Shown here in pieces: positions 50,644-62,387 of a DNA stretch of 64,000 bases. The notes beneath the pieces were generated by a model. That model made no database searches. It was not told the origin of the DNA and worked only from the letters and a program-made list of their open reading frames with translations. The position numbers and the translations under genes are program-made. Each line of letters starts with the position of its first letter. Position 1 is the stretch's first letter. Source of the stretch: Sycobia sp. Sy_11 (Eukaryota; Arthropoda; Insecta; Hymenoptera; Epichrysomallidae); assembly GCA_018907035.1 (NCBI GenBank), contig JACCIC010000187.1, forward strand, positions 186,001-250,000. Direction: 5' to 3'.

Positions 50644-51057
50644 TTATTTATTATATATTTATACTTTTCAGGTCTGACTTCGCTGAAGCACGAGTACCAT
50701 TACACGGGCTCACTGAGCGTGGCCGAGCCGAGCGTACCTGCCCGTATGACCGTGCGCTTCCCCCTCAGTAAGTATATAACTATATCTATAATATATATAA
50801 AAAATGAGGGACGGTCCGCGCATAATGCGTCTTTTATTATATACGACCGCGCGAAGGGCGTTGTTGTGGACCGCATCTTTTTCCTTTTTTTTTTTGTTTT
50901 CTTCTCGCTTTTGACCAAGTAGATGATGTATGCACGTTCATCTGTACAGTTCATTCTCGGTTCATTCCCGATCTTTGTCCGCCTCTTAAAGTCATACGCG
51001 CGGCTTATTTCGAGAATTTTACGAGTCGTGCCACGCGCGGTCGAGTTATACATATAC

Positions 51058-51093
<36 letters not shown>

Positions 51094-51111
51094 GTGTATA
51101 TATATATATAT

Positions 51112-51169
<58 letters not shown>

Positions 51170-52057
51170 CTCCTTTGTCCGACTCAGCGCGCCCCGATCG
51201 TATATTTTAGGCACGCTGTCCGCGGGTGAAAGTTAATTGAACCGCGCGTTTTTACGGAATTTTCCTGCTCGTTGCTGGCTGTTTCCATATAACAATTTCA
51301 AGGATGCTGGTGCACCGAGAGCCGTATAATACGGATTCGTAGTATATTTAACCAAGGCAATTGTCTCGGTTACTTCAGAAAAGAGTTTTAAACCGAAAGG
51401 CCGACATTATAAATTTTTCCCCAAGCTGAAAGGTTGACTTTTACAATGAAATCATTTGATAAAATAAACAATTTGTATGCTTTTGATAGCTTGTTAGGTG
51501 CTTATATAGGATAGTAAGTAATCTCAATTGTAAAATATTTTCTGAACTATTTGAATTCCGGCACGAAGGTACTATTGAATTTTAGTTCTAATTGTTTAAT
51601 AAAAGTACACCGATAAATATATAGACATCATACATAATACAAATCTATGATGTACATTAATCAATTTCGAGAAATAAAAGAATCAACTCGGAAATAACAG
51701 TTTAATAGAAACAGGCAAATAACGTAGTAAAAGTTGTTACTTCTTATTACTTTTAATAATGTTTAATCTTCCTTTTAATCTCTTTTATATAAATTACAAA
51801 AGATACTATAAGAGATAGATAAGTATTTAATTCAAATACATATATATTTAGCGAATGATGATTCTAATGAAGTTTTTGTTTTGTGAAAATTCACATAATG
51901 TTAATTGTTGCCAAAAAATTATTAATCTAGTATCAATGTTTTCAAAAACTATTTTTAATTGCAATACTTGCATAATAAACATTTTTAATAAATAATTTAC
52001 ATATTATTTTAAATAGTATTATATTTTTAATAAATTATTACCCCATCTTACACGTGA

Positions 52058-52114
<57 letters not shown>

Positions 52115-54144
52115 GAAAAAACATTGCACAAAATGTCCACACTTTTTTTGTCATATTATTATTTTTTCATATAATTATTTTTTCTTTTACACATTTAATC
52201 ATAATTTAGTACATGCAGAATAGATTTAAAAGTTTGATCTTAAAATTGTTTAAACATAACGAAGGCAATTGTATATTTGAGAATTTTGCAAGGAATTCGT
52301 GATGATAATACGATATTTCAAAAATTGAGAAGATGATTTTGTTGTATGCAGTAAATAATTTTCTTCCATTGTACCGAGAGAGTGGCTTTCTTAAATTAAA
52401 AAAGTATATACTAGATGCAGATAGATATATAATCGATACATGTACAGTTTGCTACAAAATTATCCCATTATTCACAATAATAATATAAAAAAGTTAACGA
52501 TTTTGGGGGGGGGGTACAAAAAGCAATTTCTTTTTACAGCATACTTTTGACTATAATTGTTTTCTTAATGTTCTAACTTGCATAAGATAACATTAGGGCT
52601 CTTCAATTGTTTACAAGCTTATTTTTCATTCTTGTAAAGAATTCATTTTTCCTTTTAAATGAATACAAAAGCGCAGTAAAACTTTTTATTTAAAAAGTAA
52701 TAAAAAATGACTTAAGAAAGTAATAATGTATTATGTCGTTATTCAAAAAGAGAATTATATTGGATAAAAGCCAGCTTATATAAATATTTAATTATTTGAT
52801 GGTTCATACATATCCTACTACTATGTTATAATGGCCTTGGAAATATTTTGGTAATGTTTTCCGATTGTAATAAAGAAAATTTTGAAGCTACTTTAAAGTG
52901 TTATATAGGTTCTATAACAAATAGGGATGTATCGAATAATTCAACGCCAATGTTTCGGGTATTAGAAAAAATAAAGTAGGAAATGTTAACTTTTTATGTT
53001 AAACGCAAGGCTTATTTTAGCTATTTTAAAAACTAGGAATTTTTGTAACTTTTTGAGACAGTTCAGTTGCCTACAATATCTTAGTAATTCAGATATTTTT
53101 GTATTGAACGCAGCTTTAAAACTTCTGGATCTTTTTATAGATTATTTAATGCAACTTATTATATATTTAATGTTAACAAACAAAAAGAATTTTCTAGTGT
53201 TTTTTTTAATTGGTGAAAAATAGATACAGTATTTAAATTTAGGCGTGATCAAACCATTTTAAGTCATAAAACAGTTATGGCCGCGTCTTTTACATTTTAT
53301 ATGATGTTATGAAAAAAAAAATTGACAATTTAAGAAAATCTTCCATCTTGTAAGCTACAAAACAAATAAAATAGCAGTTTTCAAAAAGTTTAAATACTTC
53401 CTGGATTGGCTGACATATAAGTAATATATAGTAAATAAAAATATATGTATCTAAAAAATTTAAAATACAGGCGATTGAAAAACCATAAACATTATAAGCA
53501 GCGTCCTTGTAATTTGAAAATTAAAAAAAAATCGTATATACGGACGTTCGCAAACTAGACTCTTCGCACATACGTGCATGCAAAAAAAAAAAAAAAACAT
53601 AAATAAAACACCCAACGAAATTTCAGGTATAGCCGGGAGCGCCTCCCACGTGGTCTTCGCGACGGACTACGAGAACTACGCCGGTGTATTCACCTGCCAG
53701 AAGCTCGCGTTCGCCCATCGCCAGTCCACCACCATTCTGTCGCGCACCCGCGACCTCGACAAGGTCTTCGTCGACAAGCTGCGCCAGAAGCTGACCGCCT
53801 TCGGCGTCGATCCCTTCGACCTCAGCATAATCGCCCAGACGAACTGCCCGCGCGGCAACAACAGCCTCGACGTCAACGTCGATCCCCACACGTTCACCGC
53901 CGAGAATCTCGGCAGCGTCGTGCGCAAGGCAGGCGAGAAGATCGGCGACGGCGTCGAGTGGATCGGCGAGCAGGGCAGCAAGGTCTATCACAAGATCGCG
54001 GGCGGCGAGTCGCACGCGGACGTGGCGCCGGTCAAGCCGCTCGAGACCAGTCCGCCGCGCCGTCACGAGCAGGCGCCGAGCGATCACGGGGCCGTCCCCG
54101 CCGCCGGCAAGTACGAGAACAACGAGGTCGAGTGGATTCCGTAA
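47210..54144 (+). CDS. Secreted lipocalin, apolipoprotein D type, four coding exons, 286 aa
   Basis: Exons are 47210-47329, 48438-48564, 50672-50767 and 53627-54144, with GT/AG borders and matching phases (861 nt). Residues 1-20 are a signal peptide (MRAYTLWALLAGCVALAAAH). The lipocalin GxW motif is FLGNWYVI (41-48), the second conserved region is ATDYENYA (126-133), and the third is ILSRTRDL with its Arg. Four cysteines (27, 57, 138, 188) match the two-disulphide pattern of apolipoprotein D. N61 (NYT) is a glycosylation site. The barrel should bind small hydrophobic ligands outside the cell. Unusually, about 90 residues follow the barrel: an amphipathic stretch (SVVRKAGEKIGDGVEWIGEQ) then a Pro/His-rich tail ending VEWIP. 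Exon 4 is strikingly GC-rich compared with everything around it. The nearest fly relatives may be Karl or the Lazarillo group. Confidence 0.92.
49975..50033. repeat. (CA)n microsatellite in lipocalin intron
   Basis: About 29 CA units. Confidence 0.95.
50582..50635. repeat. (TA)n microsatellite just before lipocalin exon 3
   Basis: TA run ending about 36 bases upstream of the exon 3 acceptor. Confidence 0.95.
51052..51164. repeat. Compound (TA)n microsatellite
   Basis: Long TA tract with a few GTG and TGT interruptions. Confidence 0.95.
52060..52109. repeat. (TA)n microsatellite
   Basis: About 25 TA units. A G10 run lies further right at about 52505-52513. Confidence 0.95.
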
Positions 54145-55588
54145 AGCGCGCTAGGCCCGCACGGGGCTCGATATTTATTGTCGCGTATATATGCGTTACA
54201 ATATTTGTACATACAATGGTCGATTTTTAGAGATATATATGTACATGCAATTCCGCACGACGGAAGAAAGTGCCGAAGACCAGCGTTTAATTCGTTGAAA
54301 GATATGCTCTCTTTTTGATTTTTTTGATACTCGTGAATTTTTTCCTTCAACTTTTTTTAATATACCTTTTTTGTGATTATATACGTAGGATATAAATTTC
54401 AACCTGTTATAAACCAGAACTTTGGGCATTTAGAACGAAGGCATTAAAAATATCTGTTTGTATAACTCGGAAATAAATACTCGTTAGAAATTTTCGTTTT
54501 GCTATTTTGACATTGTGGATGGAAAGTTGGTACTACGCAGTTTCGTGTACATCCATTTCTAGGTTTTAAATATTTAAATATCGTCTTCGGTTTTTTTTTT
54601 TATTTAAAAGGTATGTAATTGAGTAAAGCCAATTTGAATTAGTGATTTAATGAATAAGCATTGTGTTGAATTGACAATTATATATATTTAGAGTGGATAA
54701 AATATTTACTTAATTACTTTCAGTTAAATATTTTAATAAAATATGCGAACAATGGCTGTAAGCTTAAAAATTGAATAGGTGAAAATTTTTATTGTAAATC
54801 TTCAGTATTTTGCCTTTTTTTTAACGAAGCGATTGGATAGCATTAAACTAAAAAATAAGTTTTATGCGTATATGATGTGAAATCCACACAGTAAACCAGA
54901 TCAACGTGATTATTAATTTATATACAGCTTGCTTTACAAATATATTTTACCTATTTTAGTGAAAAATTTAGATTAAATTGTAACGAACAAATTTAATTAT
55001 GTATTCATTTTTATAGCTATAAGATTTATAATAAATGACGCTATGTAAGCCAATAAAAATGTTTCTTTATTTCTGTAAATGTAAAATCATGAATCGAATT
55101 ATCTTCTAAGTAATCGTATTTGTACGATCAAAGTAAAAATTATTACATTCATTCGTGCTAAACAATTGATGTTTCAGTTTTTTTTGCAATTACTACCACC
55201 TAACAATTAAGATTAAATAATAAAATTCTGACATTGATTATTGAATAATTAATTTAAGAGTATAATTTTATTCAACATAAGATTATTTACTGTCTATGAA
55301 TTTTATTTATTTCAATTTTTCAATTTTCTTAGCTTCAAAAAGAAATATTACAGTGGTCAACTATTTACCATTTAATGATCCTCCATTGATAGAAAAACAT
55401 AAATAGTTTTTTGAAAATTTGAAATTTAGACATTACGCAGTTCATTTGAATTATTGTGCTTCACTTTAGATTGCATTTAATGGGCGTTATTATACATGTA
55501 CGCTCTCTTATGCATCAGTTAGTAAAACTACCAAAATTTACAAAAAACTTATTACCATCTACTTTGCAGATTTTTTGTTTTTAATATT
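54145..55588. other. Lipocalin 3' UTR and AT-rich intergenic DNA
   Basis: A polyadenylation signal AATAAA at about 54473 could end the lipocalin transcript, roughly 330 bases after the stop. Nothing else was recognised before the GC-rich block at 55590. Confidence 0.45.
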
Positions 55589-55589
55589 A

Positions 55590-56470
55590 ACATTATAAAG
55601 CGCTCGGTTAGCCGTATACAGCGTGAGCAGCGCCCGCCCGTCGGTCCGTCCGCGCGATCATAAACAAACTCGAGCTAGGCTTGATTCCCGGAACTCGCGG
55701 CATCCGCCGGCCGGTGAGATTTCGAAGTGCAAGGGAAAAAAGAAGATTTTTTGTTTCAAGTTAGTGCAGCCTGGCTGTTAGAACCGTACGGACTTTCGCT
55801 CATTCGTTCAATTCCATTACTTTGACACGCGTTCGTTGCCGATAAAATTCCGCCAGCCAACCTGTCGGCCAGGTCTAGTTGCAGGAACGGCGCGGGCGCC
55901 CGAACGTTCACCCCGGCGTAGAGCTGGCTAGGGCGACGCCGTGCGCGTATCTCTGCCGGTGATTACGCGTCCACGTCTCGCGTGCAAGGAGGCCATCTGC
56001 CACGACGGGAGACGCCTCCCCCAGTGGACTGGAGTCAGTGACGCGGCCCGTTTATCGTCAGTTGCACGTCCCGCGTGCGACGCGATCGAGCTGGCCGTCG
56101 GCAGACGAGGAGCCCGCCGGCACTTCGAGAGGCGCGTGCGTGTGCGATAAAGAGAGGGCAGGATTCGCGTTGCGTTTCTCGAACGCGAGAACATTTTTAC
56201 CATTCTTTATTTTACTGCCCTGTCCGTTACTTATTCGCGCGATCCCCGACACCCCGTCCGGCTTGCTTCGTCTTTCGTCTGTCGGAACCGAGTACGCTCA
56301 GTACGGAGCCCGCAGTTTTGGCGGGCGCGACGGAGTAGGAGTTCGCCGCGCGTTTCAGCCTGAGCTAGTGCTCAAAAGGCGAGAGCCAGGTTACCAAGCG
56401 GACATCGCGCAGCATTTCTGACAAGGGTTTGCGCGCTTCACGTGCACGGGGATATTGGCCCGTCGGCGCT
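55590..56470 (+). promoter_or_regulatory. CpG-rich promoter / 5' exon block
   Basis: The sequence switches abruptly from AT-rich to GC- and CpG-rich for about 870 bases. TATAAAG at about 55594-55600 is followed about 25-30 bases later by GTATACAGCGTGAGCAG, a possible start site. Donor-like CCGGTGAGAT lies at about 55709, and initiator-like TCAGT motifs occur at about 56035 and 56296. Open frames inside (for example 56038-56421) have no recognised domain and probably reflect scarce stop codons in GC-rich DNA. I infer a promoter with a long 5' UTR; the coding part is not in view, and the strand is tentative. Confidence 0.45.
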
Positions 56471-56632
56471 AGACAAGGCAATGCAACGGTCTCACAAACG
56501 TACATTCAGCTTTTTAAGATCATAAAGATTTGAACATTTCTATAAGAACGTATACTTTTCTTTCTCTTAGAATGAACTAGTAATTCAACAAATGGCGTCT
56601 GAAATCAACGCCTCTTTCTATTCTATATTTAC

Positions 56633-56633
<1 letters not shown>

Positions 56634-56687
<54 letters not shown>
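56634..56687. repeat. (TA)n microsatellite
   Basis: About 26 TA units. Confidence 0.95.
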
Positions 56688-56689
<2 letters not shown>

Positions 56690-56691
<2 letters not shown>

Positions 56692-58209
56692 TGTATATTA
56701 TATACAATTTGAAGAACAATTATTGATATTTCGTTCAAATGAAAAAAGGTTAATTGATAAATCAACATTGAATTGGTCTGAATCATTGAGATAGGGATTC
56801 TTTCTTGATTTTGGAAAATGTAAGTTGAAAATGTAAATGTATCAAATCTATGCTCGAAAAAGTCACAGAACCCGTTACATACTCAAATTTGAAGAACATG
56901 TAGTTCGAATTTGTATTTTAATGCTTCATTTTACAAAAAGGAGGCAATATCGCAACTTTTTTTTTACATTTAAAGTATATGTTGTTTTCTTTTTCGAATT
57001 ATTTAAGTAAATCTATTTTTCACTAGTAATGGTTTGGTTATATTTTAAATGAGGGGCGTTCTGCGATATCACAAAAACTTTTTACATAGTCAAGTATATA
57101 TAAATATATATGAGTACCAATTCGCGTAAGTTTCTAAATTATTACTTATTATTATTCAATACAAAATTTGCTTATGAAAAATGTATTTATGCACTCACGT
57201 ATTTATAACATGGGAATACAGTAGTATTAAAATATAATATAATTAAAAAATTATTTCGACGTGTACTTGCAGGCCAATCTTTAAAACGTTTAGGTTAATT
57301 TAAATTGTTAAAAAATATTCAGAAAGTATCTTTTTCATAATAGTACGAAAATTAACTAAACTTTGCTGTCTATCGAAAGAATTAAAGTTAGTTAATTTTA
57401 GATTGAATAATTTAATATATTTTTATCAACGTAAGTGCTTTATTTTATCAAAGAAACTTAAATCTACTACAATATATGTTATAATCTACTACCAATATTA
57501 ATTCATAATTGCTTGAATATTTCAAACTTTTATCGATAAGTCCCAAGGAAAAAACCGAAACACATATTGGAGACAATGTACATACGTATAAGTAAAATAA
57601 AATATATTTTTGAAAAGGTTACACACCAAATTGTAAAAACTAATCTAGTAACTTTACACGTTAAAGATTTTTACAATAAGTCTGTATCTGGAAGTTTTTA
57701 CGAAACTGAAATTCGCAAAACTAAGTATTCTAAAATATTTGAAAGTTGTAATTCAGCTCCGCAACTAGCTTGATTTCATATCTTGTGGAGACTTGCTTAA
57801 GAGCTGTCACTGATGATTTGTCTCCAATTATGAACATTTCTTCCTCTGTAAGAGCTTGCTCTCAAAAATTTTGTTAAGAGTGATTGAGTCCATTCTAAAG
57901 AAAACATTTTTTTCTTCTTAATTATACAAAATATAAGAAATTAATTTTTTGTAAGAGAAAATTAACTAGGAATCTTACCTTATGTTTGTCTTGTTTTCTT
58001 TGGAGGAGGATGACTGTTTTCAAACTCTGCGACTGCTCAAATGAGTTCCTCATCGTCCCCCGACTGTTCATATATCTGATTCTTGACCATAACTTCTGCC
58101 TCTTTTATTGCCTCATGGAGTACATTCCTTCTCTCAGCTTCACCAAGCTTACCCCTTCCAAGACTTCCAACATTTCTTCAGGATTCCATTTGTGCATTAG
58201 TTCATCTGA
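56690..58209. other. AT-rich DNA, with a faint coding-like trace at the right end
   Basis: On the minus strand, 58000-58200 contains broken open pieces such as LHEAIKEAEVMVKNQIYEQ in shifting frames. They look like former coding sequence, perhaps part of the same degraded element as the polymerase remnant, but no family was recognised. Confidence 0.3.
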
Positions 58210-59146
58210 TATTTAAGGCTTATTGATTCACCTTCACTGCTATAAAGGGTCATCCTCTCTCTTCAGGTGGTGTAAGATGCTGTGCACGAAAAGGCAAATC
58301 ACGATGTTTGTCATGTATTTCCTCAGAATACTCCAAATCTACTTCAGAAATCTAATCTATATCAGAATCTGATGGTGTATTGAAAAAGTCACGATTTGAT
58401 TCATTAAATTCACTTAAATTTTCCTATCGATACATGCTGTACCATCACCCATCAATACAGATTATTAATATCATAATATAAAAGTGTCTTTATTTTATTT
58501 TTTTCATCGTATAGCGATCTCATGTATGAATTACTTGCCTTTGTATATCAACTCTAGTACTGACTTATTTCACCTCTAATGCCTTATTCAACAAATAATA
58601 ACATGTCAACATCTGATACAAGCTCTAATTCTACCTTCAGCATTTTAAGAGCTGCTGAAAATGTAAATTCTGTAGTAGTATAAAAGTGAGCAGGGCGTGA
58701 GCCGTAGGCTTTAATAGATATATTCCAAAAACTTTCGAAGATATCTGCTAATAGGAGAACATCCGTTTTGAAGTAGAAGTCCGAATATTCTTCTAATGTT
58801 CTGATATTGAACCTATTCCATACTTGAACAGCATTCATGTAGTCTTCTTCAGTAATATGTGAGTCCGTTACTTTATTATAAAATTCATTTTTCATCATCT
58901 ACAAAATCGTATGGAAATATGCTTTCACGTCTAAGAAGATCGATATTTTCATTTGAGAATCCATCTAATTAAAATTCTTTTATTGTTATAAGTAACATCT
59001 TTTTGTTTTACAGGAAATTCTATGTCACCAAAGTTCAACTTGCATAATTATCATAATTATGAACTTTTTGAGGATTGTTTTCATTAGGATGTAATACTGA
59101 AAGAATAGCATATTTAAAGCTATGATTATCAGTGTTTTGAATATTA

Positions 59147-60432
59147 TTAGGAGTGTGAATAAGTCTTTCCCGTTTTTTGTAAGAGATGGCGCCACCAATA
59201 CTGTGCGAGTATTCAATGGTTACATATGTCATAATCAAAGCTTATTCATATGTCAACAATTCCATACTAACACATTAGTTAAAATTTTTTCGCATCATAA
59301 ATTTTTGATATCGTGAAAATGTCGAAATTTGAGCCGAGTCGACGTCATTTGCGGAAAGTTTCACTTTATTGGTTCAATTTGAAGAAATCTGCTGCCGAGA
59401 CGCATCGATTGCTTCAGGAGGCTTATGGAGAAGGTTGTGTCGATGATTCAAGTGTTCGCGGATGGTTTCGACGCTTCAAAAGCGGTGATTTCGACGTGGA
59501 AGACAAGGAGCGTTCCGGGCGGCCGTAAATCTTTGAAGATCGAGAATTGGCGACTTTGCTTGATGAAGATTCTTGTCAAACGCAAGAAGAACTTGCTGAA
59601 GCATTGGGAGTTGACCGAACAACCATTTCCAAGCGTTTGAAGGCCATGGGAATGATCCAAAAGCAAGGAAATTGGGTGCCGTACGAACTGAAGCTGAGAG
59701 ACGTCGAACGGCGTTTTTTCACTTGCGAACAGCTGCTTCAGCGACATAAAAGAAAGGGTTTTCTGCATCGTATCGTGACTGGCGATGAAAAGTGGATACG
59801 TTACGATAATCCGAAGCGAAGAAAATCATGGGGACTACCCGGCCATGCATCATCATCGACGGCCAAGCCAAATATTCATGGCGCCAAGCTCATGCTCTGT
59901 ATATGGTGGGACCAGCTAGGTGTGGTTTACTATGAGCTTCTGAAACCGAATGGAAGGATCACAGGCGAGGTCTATCGACGACAATTGATGCGTTTGAGCC
60001 GCGCACTGCGAGAAAAACGGCCACAATACTCCGACAGGCACGACAAAGTTATTTTGCAACATGACAATGCTCGCCCACATGTTGCACCGCCGGTGAAAAC
60101 ATACTTAGAAACGCTCAAATGGGAAGTCCTACCCCACCCGCCGTATAGTCCAGACGTTGCTCCGTCTGATTACCATCTCTTCAGATCGATGACGCATGGC
60201 CTGGCTGACCAGCACTTCCATTCCTACGAGGAAGCCAAAAAATGGGTGGATGACTGGATAGAGGCCAAACCGGTCGAATTTTTTCGCAACGGGATTCGTA
60301 TGTTGCCAGAAAGATGGGAAAAAGTTGTAGCTAGCGATGGCCAATACTTTCAATAATTCATTTGTAACCATTTTTTCACAATAAAGGCTCAAAATTTGAA
60401 AAAAAACGGGAAAGACTTATTCACATACCTGA
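59147..60432 (+). mobile_element. Nearly intact mariner transposon
   Basis: A complete 1286-base element flanked by TA on both sides (59145-59146 and 60433-60434). The terminal inverted repeats are about 30 bases and share GTGAATAAGTCTTTCCCGTT, differing at a few positions. It carries one transposase gene (59319-60356). It is inserted in the PolB pseudogene and interrupts its reading between the LPKFIASKSAYV and NIQNTDNHSF blocks, so it is younger than that element. Mariner subfamily not assigned. Confidence 0.95.
59319..60356 (+). pseudogene. Mariner transposase with one premature stop
   Basis: 345 codons from ATG 59319 to TAA 60354-60356, the full family length. A single TAA at 59526-59528 (after RSGRP) interrupts it; everything else is in one frame. 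N-terminal helix-turn-helix domains include KSAAETHRLLQEAYGEG and TQEELAEALGVDRTTISKRL. The catalytic triad is DD34D: GDEKWIRYDNPKR, then LQHDNARPH, then YSPDVAPSDYHLF, with exactly 34 residues between the last two Asp. The C-terminus is WEKVVASDGQYFQ. An upstream GTG in frame at 59313 is not needed. Catalytically it looks intact but for the stop. Confidence 0.95.
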
Positions 60433-61015
60433 TAACATATGCACTTTTTGATGCTATGAATTTTGGGAGAGTAATATATGATCTTCCCTTGCGAAATGAA
60501 AATTATTTCATGTTTATTGTTTCCTCTCCATTGTTCTGTATGGAAAAGTCTAACATAAAATCCGAATTTACTTTTACTGCACTGTGTTCATATAGGTATT
60601 TATGAACATTATACTCAACGAGCTTATGTGCGTCGTCCAAGAAACTTAGAATGTCCACATGACATAAATTAACAACATCAGTCCTTATTCTATTTTTAAA
60701 AGCTAATTGAATATCTCTACATTCAACTTTAACTGTCTCTTTAGAATTTAGACTACCCCTGACTACTGCACTATCAAGATAGTACCAAAATCCTGTTCGT
60801 AAACACGAAAGATGAACGAGACAAGTTGAACTTTTTGATCTTCTCCTCGCGAGAGAACTGGTTTTCTTCCAAGTTGCCTCAGCTCTATCATATCCTATTC
60901 AGCCATTGTAGAGTAATTCATGAGTTCGATTATATTCAATTCACTGGCACGGTCGTACACATAACGAAGTTGTTTCACTTAGAATTCCATTGATGAAAGT
61001 GAAGCCATCTTTACT

Positions 61016-61794
61016 TTTTTATGTAAACTAATAAATTAGATTTAGACTTATAATAATAGTAAACTATAATAATAAACTAATAATAAAATAATACTACCAG
61101 CTAAAACTAATAAAAGCATAAAACACTAATATACTACGATACACTTATATAGCTGGTAAAGTAAAAATAAGAAAGATAAAACTGAACTTATTTAACTATG
61201 GTATAGAAACTGTGTTCCCCCAAGAAAATGTCTCGTTTTTAAAGGTAACAAAAATAACGAGAAGGGGAGACGGAAGGTGGAAGGAATATATGGGGTCTAC
61301 TATAAAAAGCTTTAAACAGTGTGATAGACTGAGAAGAAGGTAAGTATTATCTGACTAGAGCCAATCAAAACCTTTCTCCTTGAACGTCTAATCATAAGCA
61401 AGAGGGAGTCGGCGTGTATCGTTTTAGAAACAATTGAATATCTATGGCTACGCCACTGCCTTTAAACCTACGAATGCTCTTCTTCTACACCCAACCGTAA
61501 ATGACTTTCTATGAAAATGGAGGAGAAAGAATGGTCTCGTAATAAATCAAAATTCGATCTTTATTCCACCCAATCGAATCTATATTTATTTCTCTTCTAT
61601 TAGCCAATTGTAGAAGAATGGTTATTTCAAAACATAGAGAGTCCCCTTATAAAAATGAGGGTATAAGCACTGGACTTTCATTCTTGATCATCACTTCTGT
61701 GTAGAAAAATAGGAATATATAAAATTGAAAATTACTAGAGTGTAGCAGTACGAAGCTATATTTAGAAAAAATATTCTACAATATCCGGAAGTAA
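61016..61794 (+). promoter_or_regulatory. Divergent intergenic region with candidate TATA boxes
   Basis: This lies between the start of the PolB pseudogene (- strand) and the spliced pseudogene at 61795 (+ strand). Two + strand TATA-like motifs are seen: CTACTATAAAAAGC at about 61297 and CCTTATAAAAATGAGGG at about 61643. The second is followed about 30 bases later by GCACTGGACTTTCATTC. This arrangement would fit a shared divergent promoter of an element. Confidence 0.35.
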
Positions 61795-62387
61795 AGTTTT
61801 CTTCTGCGACGTACAGGGATTCCAGACAAAAGGAACGAAAAATTTTATTTTAAAAGAAATGAGTTTTCTGAGTTTGAAAGGAGGTGTACTTTCCACCGGA
61901 AACCTCTTTCAAACACCATTTCTGTGTCAACAATTAGCATGGGCTGAAAAAAAAACAGTAGACTGACTGGAACGAAGTTAGGATGGAATAGATTGGGAAC
62001 GTGGCGACATCCCTTATCATAGATTGCAAAGGACATTACAGATTTGTTGTGCTGGAATGCAGAAATTGTGCGTGAAGGCTCGAGAGAATAAGGAATTATT
62101 ATCAAACCTTTTACCGAACATGTAAGTTTTCATTCTTTTCATACTTTTTTATAATTTTTCATATATTTCAAAATTTTTTCTTTAATTTCAGAAATATAAC
62201 TGATATTGTGGAGCTACATTGTCTATCATTGCAATCGTTACAGAGTGAAGGACAATGCGTGCTTTGTAGAAATCACACGTTATGCAGAAGGCAATTACCA
62301 ATGTGTGAAATCCGTAGCGTGATCATTATACATACATGGTTAGAAGATTATTTCAATGAGAAATGCGGATGGAATGAAACTGGTTAA
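61795..62387 (+). pseudogene. Spliced pseudogene of an arthropod repeat-family protein (CDVQGF type)
   Basis: Exon 1 (about 61795-62121) reads KVFFCDVQGFQTKGTKNFIL, then PFLCQQLAWAEKKTVD, a TGA, a TAG, and DGIDWERGDIPYHRLQ. A 70-base intron (62122-62191) with GTAAGT donor and TTTCAG acceptor follows. Exon 2 reads ITDIVELHCLSLQSLQSEGQ, then a cysteine-rich CVLCRNHTLCRRQLPMC, and ends at TAA 62385-62387. I recognise the CDxQGF...WxxGDIPY pattern as a protein repeated in many arthropod genomes, but I know no confirmed function. The acidic spacing could fit a nuclease fold, which is only a guess. Two stops make it a pseudogene. Confidence 0.5.

Larger units (their letters stand above)
58210..61015 (-). 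pseudogene. Family-B DNA polymerase of Polinton/Maverick type, decayed, split by a mariner
   Basis: The minus strand starts near 61015 (MASLSSMEF) and runs leftward through VECRDIQLAFKNRI, the LPKFIASKSAYV block, then after the mariner NIQNTDNHSFKYAILSVLHP. It continues with the exonuclease-side stretch RRESIFPYDFVDD, HITEEDYMNAVQVWNRFNIR and YSDFYFKTDVLLLADIFESF (exonuclease III motif), then VDMLLFVE. The palm motif A region follows as LLYYDINNLY and finally ISEVDLEYSEEIH. These are the protein-primed PolB signatures of self-synthesising Polinton elements and related viruses. At least eight stops and several frameshifts are visible and the C-terminal palm and thumb are missing. The gene is inactive. 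Confidence 0.65.

Noticed and set aside
56038..56421. 127-codon frame in the CpG-rich block
   Set aside because: GC-rich DNA lacks stop codons by chance; several overlapping frames on both strands are equally open and none has a known motif.
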